Part shown: positions 56,004 to 64,000 of the stretch, piece after piece
Layout of the letters: every line of letters starts with the position of its first letter
Numbering within the stretch: the first letter of the stretch is position 1
Assembly (NCBI RefSeq): GCF_051535235.1
Contig: NZ_JBPPLZ010000004.1
Location: forward strand, 62,001 to 126,000
From: Nitrobacter sp051535235
Lineage (GTDB): Bacteria; Pseudomonadota; Alphaproteobacteria; Rhizobiales; Xanthobacteraceae
Length of the DNA: 64,000 bases
Direction: 5' to 3'
The notes under the pieces: generated by a model
Database searches by the model: none
What the model was told of the DNA's origin: nothing
What the model saw: only the letters and a program-made list of their open reading frames with translations
Program-made: the position numbers and the translations under genes

Positions 56004-57479
56004 ATGGAACTGCGCCTTTACGATACCCTGACCAAGGAGAAGCGTGTTTTCACGCCGATCGATCCGTCCAATGTGCGGATGTATGTCTGCGGTCCGACGG
56101 TCTACGACTTCGCGCATATCGGCAACGCGCGGCCGGTCATCGTGTTCGACGTCCTGTTCCGCCTGCTGCGGCATCTCTACGGCGTCGACCACGTTACCTA
56201 TGTCCGCAACATCACCGACGTCGACGACAAGATCAACGACCGTGCGGCGCGGGACTTTCCCGGCCTGCCGTTGAACGAGGCGATTCGCAAGGTCACGGAA
56301 AAGACCGCGGATCAGTTTCAGGCTGATGTGGCCGCGCTGGGCTGCCTGCCGCCGACGCATCAGCCGCGCGCCACCGAATTCGTAACTCCGCGCGCCGACG
56401 GCCGCTCCGACATGGTGACGCTGATCAAACAGCTGATCGCGCGCGGCCACGCCTACGAGGCCGGGGGCGAGGTGCTGTTCGACGTGCAGTCGATGCCGGA
56501 CTACGGCGCGCTGTCGGGCCGCAGGCTGGAGGAGCAGAAGGCCGGCGCACGGGTCGCGGTGGACGCGCACAAGCGAAATCCGGCCGATTTCGTGCTGTGG
56601 AAACTGTCGTCGGAGAACGAGCCCGGCTGGGACAGTCCGTGGGGCAGGGGACGGCCCGGCTGGCATATCGAGTGCTCGGCGATGAGCGCGGCCTATCTCG
56701 GCGGACCTGATGGCAAAGACGTCTTCGACATCCATGGCGGCGGTCTCGACCTGATCTTCCCGCATCATGAAAACGAGATCGCGCAGTCGCGCTGTGCCCA
56801 CGGCACGCCCACGATGGCGAATTATTGGATGCACAACGGCTTCCTGCAGGTCGAAGGCGAGAAGATGTCGAAAAGTTTGGACAACTTCTTCACCATCAAC
56901 GAATTGCTCAACACCGAGAAATTCGGCGGGCGGAAGTGGCCCGGCGAGGTGCTGCGGCTCGCGATGCTGAAGACCCATTATCGGCAACCGATTGACTGGA
57001 CCGTTCAGGGACTACAGGAAGCCGAAAAGATGCTCGATCGCTGGTATGATGCGATCGGCGATGTCGAGGCAGGCGAGATGTCCGCTGAGGTCCTCGACGC
57101 ACTTGGCGACGATATGAATACGCCGAAGGCCATTGTTGAACTCCACCGGCTGGCTCATCCGGCGGCCGCTGGACTTGCCAAGGCGGGGCTCACACGGGCA
57201 GGTCAAAAACCCAAACCCCGCATGCTCAAAGCATCGGCAAATATATTGGGCCTCCTAAAAAGTACGCGCTCTGAATGGCTAGCTCGGCCCGGTATTGAGT
57301 CCGGCGTCGACAGAGATGCGGTCGAGTCGTTCATTCGTGCCCGCGCCGAAGCTCGTGCGCGAAAGGACTTCAAGGAATCCGATCGCATCCGCGACGAGCT
57401 TGCCGCCATGGGCGTCGTGCTGAAGGACGGCAAGGACGCCGACGGCAAGCCGGTGACGACATGGGAGATCGCGCGATGA
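56004..57479 (+). CDS. cysS: Cysteinyl-tRNA synthetase
   Basis: 491-residue class I aminoacyl-tRNA synthetase. The HIGH motif is HIGN at residue 38, zinc/substrate Cys is C29 in CGPTVYD, and KMSKS is at about residue 287. The conserved GRPGWHIECSAM and HHENEIAQS stretches are present. ATG at 56004 (MELRLYDTL) is preferred; a Met 24 nt upstream has no ribosome site. Codons at about 57160-57320 include several AT-ending rare ones (ATA, CTA, AGA, AGT, ACA), unlike the rest of the gene, but the frame is intact. The stop overlaps the next small gene by 4 nt. Confidence 0.95.
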   Translation: MELRLYDTLTKEKRVFTPIDPSNVRMYVCGPTVYDFAHIGNARPVIVFDVLFRLLRHLYGVDHVTYVRNITDVDDKINDRAARDFPGLPLNEAIRKVTEKTADQFQADVAALGCLPPTHQPRATEFVTPRADGRSDMVTLIKQLIARGHAYEAGGEVLFDVQSMPDYGALSGRRLEEQKAGARVAVDAHKRNPADFVLWKLSSENEPGWDSPWGRGRPGWHIECSAMSAAYLGGPDGKDVFDIHGGGLDLIFPHHENEIAQSRCAHGTPTMANYWMHNGFLQVEGEKMSKSLDNFFTINELLNTEKFGGRKWPGEVLRLAMLKTHYRQPIDWTVQGLQEAEKMLDRWYDAIGDVEAGEMSAEVLDALGDDMNTPKAIVELHRLAHPAAAGLAKAGLTRAGQKPKPRMLKASANILGLLKSTRSEWLARPGIESGVDRDAVESFIRARAEARARKDFKESDRIRDELAAMGVVLKDGKDADGKPVTTWEIAR

Positions 57480-57589
57480 CGAAGCCCGACACGCCATTTC
57501 CGAAACACTGGCGCTATTACATTTTCATCAAGTGGGCGGTGATCGTCGCGGCAGTCGTGCTGGCCCTCCGCCTGTTCGGAGTGTTTTGA
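57476..57589 (+). CDS. 37-residue single-helix membrane peptide
   Basis: A small open frame starting with ATG at 57476, overlapping the cysS stop in ATGA. It encodes a short polar head (MTKPDTPFPKHWRYY) and one hydrophobic helix (about residues 16-36, IFIKWAVIVAAVVLALRLFG). The four-base overlap with cysS and the 4-nt gap to the GNAT gene argue that it is translated. The function is unknown. Confidence 0.65.
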   Translation: MTKPDTPFPKHWRYYIFIKWAVIVAAVVLALRLFGVF

Positions 57590-57593
57590 CGCG

Positions 57594-58090
57594 ATGGGGC
57601 AGGCGCTTCCCAAACCCGCGCTGCGGCCGATGCTGCCCGCCGACGTTGCCGTGCTGGCCGCGATCTTTGTCGCCAGCGTCGAGGAACTGACCGGCGACGA
57701 TTACAGCGAGGCGCAGCAGATCGCATGGGCGAGCGTCGCGGACGACGAAGCCAGGTTCGGCGCGCGCCTTACGAAGCAGTTGACGCTGGTGGCGACGCTG
57801 CAGAGCTCACCGGTCGGTTTCGCATCGCTGAAGGGCGCGGATTGCATCGACATGCTCTATGTGCATCCGGCTGCGGCGAGGCAGGGCGTCGCGACCGCGT
57901 TGTGCGATGCGCTGGAGAAACTTGCCGGCGCGCGCGGCGCCACCGCGCTGACCGTGGAGGCCAGCGATACCGCGGAACGGTTTTTCGCAAGCCGCGGCTA
58001 CGTCGCGATGCAACGCAATTCGGTGACGATCGGCGACGAGTGGCTGGCCAACACCACGATGAAGAAGACGCTGGCCGTGAGGGACGCGCC

Positions 58091-58094
<4 letters not shown>
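57594..58094 (+). CDS. GNAT family N-acetyltransferase
   Basis: 166-residue acetyl-CoA-dependent acetyltransferase. Motif A is DMLYVHPAAARQGVATALCDAL (acetyl-CoA binding, at about residues 83-104), followed by LTVEASDTAERFFASRGY as motif B. The substrate is unknown. ATG at 57594, 4 nt after the small membrane gene; the stop overlaps the cimA start by 4 nt (ATGA). Part of the cysS-cimA operon. Confidence 0.85.
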
Positions 58095-59689
<1,595 letters not shown>

Positions 59690-59744
59690 GCAGTGCAGTG
59701 ACACTCCTCAAGAACGAGCCGCTTCCCGCCTGGGTCTTCCCACG

Positions 59745-60350
59745 CTAGAGCCGGTCGGCGACGTCGGCCGGCATCTCCCTCGAGGCATCGCGCGCGAGGG
59801 TCGCGGCGGCGCGGAGCTTCGGCAGGATGTCCTCCACGCGCTCGGCTTGCAGAACGTTGACCGCCAGCGTCGGCCGGATGAAGGCGGTGGAGCGCATGTG
59901 AGCGAGCAGCGCCAGCAGCGGCTCCCAGAAGCCGTCGACATTCGCCAGCAGGATCGGCTTGGCATGCCGCCCGAGTTGCTGCCATGTGAGTTGCTCGACC
60001 AATTCCTCCAGCGTGCCGACCCCGCCGGGCAGCGCGATGAACGCGTCCGACCGCTCGAACATCAGTCTCTTGCGCTCGTGCATGTCGCGCGTGACGATCA
60101 TTTCCTGCACGCGCGCCAGCGCATGTTCGCGCGAGGTCAGGAAGTCCGGAATGATGCCGGTGACGGTGCCGCCGTTGTCGAGGACAGATGTCGCGATCGC
60201 GCCCATCAGGCCGACCGAGCCGCCGCCGTAGACCAGCCCGACATTATTCCGGGCGAACGCTTTACCAAGGGCGACGGCAGCTTTGACGAAGTTGGGATTT
60301 GTACCGGGGCCTGAGCCGCAATAGACGCAGACCGTTTTGATGATGCTCAT
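59745..60350 (-). CDS. LOG family protein (nucleotide 5'-monophosphate phosphoribohydrolase)
   Basis: 201-residue Rossmann-like protein of the LONELY GUY family. The signature motif LPGGVGTLEEL and the nucleotide loop YGGGSVGLMGA are intact. Plant and bacterial members cleave cytokinin riboside monophosphates or related nucleotides; in free-living bacteria the role is often nucleotide turnover. ATG at 60350 (MSIIKTVCVYCGSG) is the family-typical start. It is convergent with cimA. Confidence 0.88.
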   Translation of the reverse strand: MSIIKTVCVYCGSGPGTNPNFVKAAVALGKAFARNNVGLVYGGGSVGLMGAIATSVLDNGGTVTGIIPDFLTSREHALARVQEMIVTRDMHERKRLMFERSDAFIALPGGVGTLEELVEQLTWQQLGRHAKPILLANVDGFWEPLLALLAHMRSTAFIRPTLAVNVLQAERVEDILPKLRAAATLARDASREMPADVADRL

Positions 60351-60558
60351 GGGAATCGATGTGGCCCCGCACAATTACTGCGTCAAGGCTCGGCTATTGC
60401 CGGCGCCGGGTCAAGCCTGCGGGCAGCCCTCCGCAACGAAAAGAATCGCCGATCAAGGGTGTACGCGGCATCCAAACGCTCTATATGACGTCGATATATG
60501 ACCTCGATCAGACGATATTTCCGGCTGCGGAAGCCGTTTTGCGGTTCGGGCGCTACCG

Positions 60559-62517
60559 ATGCGTAGCGCCGTTTCGCATCCGGCGGATGCGCCGGCAAAA
60601 CCCTCCGACGACCCGGCCCGAAGCGCGACGCTCGGCAGGGCGCTGCTGCACTTGTGGCCCTATATGTGGCCCGGCGACCGCGCCGACCTGAAGATGCGCG
60701 TGGTCTGGGCGATGCTGCTGTTGCTTGCGGCAAAGGTCGCCACCCTGATCGTTCCGTTCACCTTCAAGTGGGCGATCGACGCGCTGAACGGCGCCGGAAG
60801 CGCCCCGGTGCAGCCCGACAACTGGGCGATGTGGCTGATCCTGTCGCCGCTCGCGATGACGCTGGCCTACGGCTTCGTCCGCGTGCTGATGGCGCTGCTC
60901 ACCCAGTGGCGCGACGGCATCTTCGCCAAGGTCGCGATGCATGCGGTGCGCAGGCTCGCCTACCAGACGTTCGTCCACATGCACGAACTGTCGCTGCGGT
61001 TTCACCTCGAGCGCAAGACCGGCGGCCTGACGCGCGTGCTCGAACGCGGCCGCAACGGCATCGAGGAAATGGTGCGGCTCGTCATCCTTCAACTCATTCC
61101 GACCGCGGTCGAAGTCGGGCTGCTCACTGCCGTGCTGCTCTGGCAATTCGACTGGCGCTACGTGCTGGTGACGCTCCTGACCGTGGTGGTCTACATGGCC
61201 TTCACCTACAGGGCGACGCAGTGGCGCATCGAAATCCGTCGCCGGATGAATGAATCCGATTCCGACGCCAATGCGAAGGCAATCGACTCGCTGCTGAACT
61301 ACGAAACGGTGAAATATTTCGGCGCCGAGTTGCGGGAGGCGAAACGCTACGATCGCTCGATGGAGCGCTTCGAGGCCGCGAGCGTCTCCACCTATACGTC
61401 GCTGGCTGTTTTGAACGGCGGACAGGCGATCATCTACACGGCCGGGCTGACGAGTGTGATGATCATGTGCGCGATCGGCGTGCGCAACGGCACGCACACG
61501 GTCGGCGATTTCGTGATGGTCAACGCCATGATGATCCAGCTCTACCAGCCGCTCAACCTGATGGGCATGGTCTATCGCCAGATCAAGCAGGCGATCATCG
61601 ATATCGAAAAGATGTTCGCCGTGCTGACCCGCAATCCGGAAGTGAAGGATCGCGCCGGCGCGCAGCCGCTGCGTGTCGGGCACGGCTCGGTGCGGTTCGA
61701 GAATGTGCGGTTTTCCTATGATCCGGAGCGTCCGATCCTCAAGGGCGTGACGTTCGAGGTGCCCGCGGGAAAGACGGTGGCGATCGTCGGACCGTCGGGG
61801 GCAGGCAAATCGACATTGTCGCGGCTGCTGTTCCGTCTCTACGACGTGACCGAGGGCCGCATCCTGATCGACGGGCAGGACATCCGCGACGTCACGCAGG
61901 TGTCGCTGCGGGCCGCGATCGGGATGGTGCCGCAGGACACCGTGCTGTTCAACGACACCATCCGCTACAACATCCGTTACGGCCGCTGGAACGCGACCGA
62001 CGAAGAGGTCGAGACCGCCGCCCGCACCGCGCAGATCGACCATTTCATCAGGATGTCGCCCAAAGGCTACGAGACGGAAGTGGGCGAGCGCGGATTGAAG
62101 CTGTCCGGCGGGGAGAAACAGCGTGTGGCGATTGCACGCACCATCCTGAAGGCGCCCCCGATCCTGGTTCTGGACGAGGCGACCTCGGCGCTCGACAGCC
62201 ACACCGAGCATGAAATCCAGGAGGCGCTGGACCGGGTCTCACGCAACCGGACCTCGCTGGTGATCGCGCATCGGTTGTCGACCATCGTGGCCGCGGACGA
62301 GATTATCGTGCTCGATCAAGGCCGAATTGCCGAGCGCGGCACCCATAGCGAGCTTTTGGCGGCGAACGGGCTTTACGCCAGCATGTGGAATAGACAGCGG
62401 GAGGCCGAGGCGGCGCGGGAGAAACTGGCGCTGATCGGCGATGACGACGATGCGCCGAATCGGGCTCCTCCGCCGGTGGACGATCCGCTGGTAGCGCCGG
62501 CGGCTGCGGCAGAGTAG
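60559..62517 (+). CDS. Atm1/HMT1-type ABC exporter (permease-ATPase fusion)
   Basis: 652-residue half-transporter. Six helices (about residues 45-330) precede the nucleotide-binding domain, with Walker A GPSGAGKST near 412-420, Q-loop MVPQDTVLFND, signature LSGGEKQR and Walker B ILVLDEATS. The FHLERKTGGLTRVLERG segment and NYETVKYFGAE are characteristic of the Atm1/ABCB7 group, which exports glutathione-linked compounds related to iron-sulfur maturation and heavy-metal protection. ATG at 60559. The 208-bp region upstream holds two TATATGAC repeats near 60480-60500. Confidence 0.92.
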   Translation: MRSAVSHPADAPAKPSDDPARSATLGRALLHLWPYMWPGDRADLKMRVVWAMLLLLAAKVATLIVPFTFKWAIDALNGAGSAPVQPDNWAMWLILSPLAMTLAYGFVRVLMALLTQWRDGIFAKVAMHAVRRLAYQTFVHMHELSLRFHLERKTGGLTRVLERGRNGIEEMVRLVILQLIPTAVEVGLLTAVLLWQFDWRYVLVTLLTVVVYMAFTYRATQWRIEIRRRMNESDSDANAKAIDSLLNYETVKYFGAELREAKRYDRSMERFEAASVSTYTSLAVLNGGQAIIYTAGLTSVMIMCAIGVRNGTHTVGDFVMVNAMMIQLYQPLNLMGMVYRQIKQAIIDIEKMFAVLTRNPEVKDRAGAQPLRVGHGSVRFENVRFSYDPERPILKGVTFEVPAGKTVAIVGPSGAGKSTLSRLLFRLYDVTEGRILIDGQDIRDVTQVSLRAAIGMVPQDTVLFNDTIRYNIRYGRWNATDEEVETAARTAQIDHFIRMSPKGYETEVGERGLKLSGGEKQRVAIARTILKAPPILVLDEATSALDSHTEHEIQEALDRVSRNRTSLVIAHRLSTIVAADEIIVLDQGRIAERGTHSELLAANGLYASMWNRQREAEAAREKLALIGDDDDAPNRAPPPVDDPLVAPAAAAE

Positions 62518-62660
62518 AATACCTCCAAGATCGTTTTCCCGAATCAGGCTTCGGGTTTTCGCCGCGGCGCTGGCTTGCGGATCGGGGTTTTCTGTGCAAG
62601 ACGCGCGTTTCCGCAAAGCCCGCCTTCAGGTTCATCGTAGATCATCAGGTTCTCATATCC

Positions 62661-63401
62661 ATGGATCGACAGACACTCCTATCCATCGCGAAATCCATTC
62701 GCTCCAGCGCGAAATCCATCCGCGCCCAGATTTCACCTATTCATCCGAAGGGTTATCCCTTCGTCGGCGGCTTCGCGCTCGCCAGCCTTATCTTCTTTTG
62801 GATCTGGACTCCGCTGGGGTGGATCGGAACGCTCCTGACAATATGGTGCGCACTGTTTTTCCGCAATCCGGCCCGTGTGACGCCGATCCGCGAGGGTCTC
62901 GTCGTGTCGCCGGCGGACGGCCGCATCTCGATGATCGCGCCGGTGGTGCCGCCTGCCGAACTCGAACTCGGCGAACTGCCGATGGTGCGTATTTCGGTCT
63001 TCATGAGCGTGTTCAATTGCCACGTCAATCGCTGCCCGGTCGCGGGAAAGATCGAACGGATCGTCTATCGTCCCGGCAAATTCATCAATGCCGAACTCGA
63101 CAAGGCGAGCGAGGACAACGAGCGTAACGCGCTGGTCATATCGACGCTGAACAACGGCCAGGTCGGAGTTGTCCAGATCGCCGGACTGGTGGCGCGTCGT
63201 ATCGTGACGTTCGTGCATGAGGGCCAGACGGTCGAAACCGGCGAACGCTTCGGGCTGATCCGATTCGGCTCGCGGTGTGATGTCTACTTGCCGGAGGGAA
63301 CGCCGCTGCTGGTTTCCGAAGGCCAGACTGCGATCGCGGGCGAGACGGTGCTGGCCGACTTCCAGCTCGGAGAGAGTGGACGGGTCTTCCGCAGCAACTA
63401 A
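62661..63401 (+). CDS. psd: Phosphatidylserine decarboxylase
   Basis: 246-residue short-type enzyme making phosphatidylethanolamine. A basic N-terminus contains a small internal repeat (AKSIRSSAKSIR), then two helices (about 36-68). The self-cleavage site is GS at G203-S204 in RFGSRCDVYLP; cleavage would leave a pyruvoyl-capped alpha chain. SVFNCHVNRCPVAG is also typical. The length and missing C-terminal extension mark the archaeal/alphaproteobacterial class. It is followed by pssA, which makes its substrate. Confidence 0.94.
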   Translation: MDRQTLLSIAKSIRSSAKSIRAQISPIHPKGYPFVGGFALASLIFFWIWTPLGWIGTLLTIWCALFFRNPARVTPIREGLVVSPADGRISMIAPVVPPAELELGELPMVRISVFMSVFNCHVNRCPVAGKIERIVYRPGKFINAELDKASEDNERNALVISTLNNGQVGVVQIAGLVARRIVTFVHEGQTVETGERFGLIRFGSRCDVYLPEGTPLLVSEGQTAIAGETVLADFQLGESGRVFRSN

Positions 63402-63424
63402 CGGATCGGACTGCCAGAGCCTTT

Positions 63425-63545
63425 CCGCTTCTGATGGAATCAGAAGCGGAGCCTCTATGATTTTGATTTGGCGCGTTTTCTTGACGCGAACCGGTATCTA
63501 TCCTCCGGTCAAGCCCGAGGACATGCTTCGCTGAAACGCTATAGT
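63425..63545. repeat. Dispersed intergenic repeat with perfect hairpin
   Basis: A perfect 11-bp inverted repeat (CCGCTTCTGAT and ATCAGAAGCGG, loop GGA, 63425-63449) is followed by a right part with GGCGCGTTTTCTTGACGCG, AACCGGTATC and GAAACGCTATAG. The right part aligns with the repeats at 51923 and 53790. It fills the gap between psd and pssA. Confidence 0.68.
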
Positions 63546-63610
63546 GTCCTGGTTTCCAAAGTTCGCATGTCACCTTTGATGCGAACCTCGGGCCTTGCTA
63601 TATAGGAGGC

Positions 63611-64000
63611 GTGCCCACGCCATACGATCAGAAGTCCGAGATGCGCCGCCGCCGGTTTCGTCCGATTCCGGTGCGAATGCTGGTGCCGAATTTCATCACG
63701 CTGCTTGCGATTTGCGCAGGCCTGACGGCGATCCGGCTTTCGACCGAGGGACGGATGGAGCTTGCTGTGGCCGCGATCGTGTTCGCGGCCGTGCTCGACG
63801 GGCTCGACGGCCGGGTGGCCCGGATGATCAAGGGGCAGTCGAAGTTCGGCGCTGAACTCGACAGCCTCGCCGACTTCGTCAATTTCGGTGTCGCGCCCGG
63901 CCTCATCCTGTATTTCTGGCAGTTGCGCGACCTCAACAATGTGGGGTGGATCGCGGCGATGATATTCGCGATCAGCGGCGGCCTGCGGCTTGCGCGTTTC
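63611..64000 (+). CDS. pssA: CDP-diacylglycerol-serine O-phosphatidyltransferase (partial, 3' end beyond window)
   Basis: The first 130 residues are present; the gene runs off the right edge. The CDP-alcohol phosphotransferase motif DGLDGRVAR...GAELDSLADFV is complete, with its four Asp. Helices begin at about residue 30 (VPNFITLLAICAGL). The product transfers serine to CDP-diacylglycerol, giving phosphatidylserine for Psd. The start is uncertain: GTG at 63611 has AGGAGG only 1 nt before it, and ATG at 63641 (MRRRRFRPIP) is the alternative. Confidence 0.9.
   Translation, partial: MPTPYDQKSEMRRRRFRPIPVRMLVPNFITLLAICAGLTAIRLSTEGRMELAVAAIVFAAVLDGLDGRVARMIKGQSKFGAELDSLADFVNFGVAPGLILYFWQLRDLNNVGWIAAMIFAISGGLRLARF

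Overview
The window looks like a chromosomal segment of an alphaproteobacterium of the Bradyrhizobiaceae/Nitrobacteraceae type (Bradyrhizobium, Rhodopseudomonas, Nitrobacter, Afipia/Oligotropha). Evidence for this is the high GC content, families typical of that group (DUF2865 and DUF2059 proteins, class II DAHP synthase, an Atm1-type ABC exporter, a TRAP transporter with a Tat-type binding protein), and several intergenic palindromic repeats of a kind I associate with these genomes. The genus cannot be fixed from sequence alone. I see no rRNA, tRNA, CRISPR array, prophage or insertion sequence.

Layout. 1-2.8 kb: the 5' end of a probable membrane sensor, a long CDF metal-efflux protein, a VanZ-like protein and an HU-type DNA-binding protein with a strong terminator. 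3.0-7.2 kb: coxS-coxL-coxM-like genes for a form II molybdenum hydroxylase, then a small DUF2249 protein. 7.4-26.2 kb: an alpha-glucan/trehalose island. Seven tightly packed minus-strand genes (glgE, treS-maltokinase, glgB, glgX, treZ, treY, glgP) face a divergent malQ. Together they can turn trehalose into branched glucan through maltose-1-phosphate, recycle glucan to trehalose through TreY/TreZ, and release glucose-1-phosphate through GlgX/GlgP/MalQ.

26.2-34.9 kb: two very large, translationally coupled proteins of unknown function (1878 and 1017 residues) with no recognisable signal peptide. This is the least explained part of the window and the best candidate for something undescribed. 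35.2-40.6 kb: a retropepsin-like protease, a membrane histidine kinase, a 3-hydroxyisobutyrate-dehydrogenase-like enzyme, a VOC protein and an Mrp/ApbC iron-sulfur carrier. 40.8-44.1 kb: a TRAP transporter whose binding-protein gene converges on its two permease genes. 44.3-49.8 kb: moaA, a PEGA-type lipoprotein, a phosphoglycolate phosphatase, then rpiA-DUF2059-gor.

50.0-53.8 kb: aroG (class II), dgkA and nadE, with dispersed repeats between them. 54.0-55.7 kb: a DUF2865 protein and a small Cys-rich secreted protein. 56.0-59.7 kb: cysS, a 37-residue membrane peptide, a GNAT acetyltransferase and cimA, joined by overlapping or near-overlapping ends. 59.7-64 kb: a LOG-family protein, an Atm1-type ABC transporter, and psd-pssA for phosphatidylethanolamine synthesis; pssA runs off the right edge. 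Functions are assigned from motifs and family recognition only; no database search was run.
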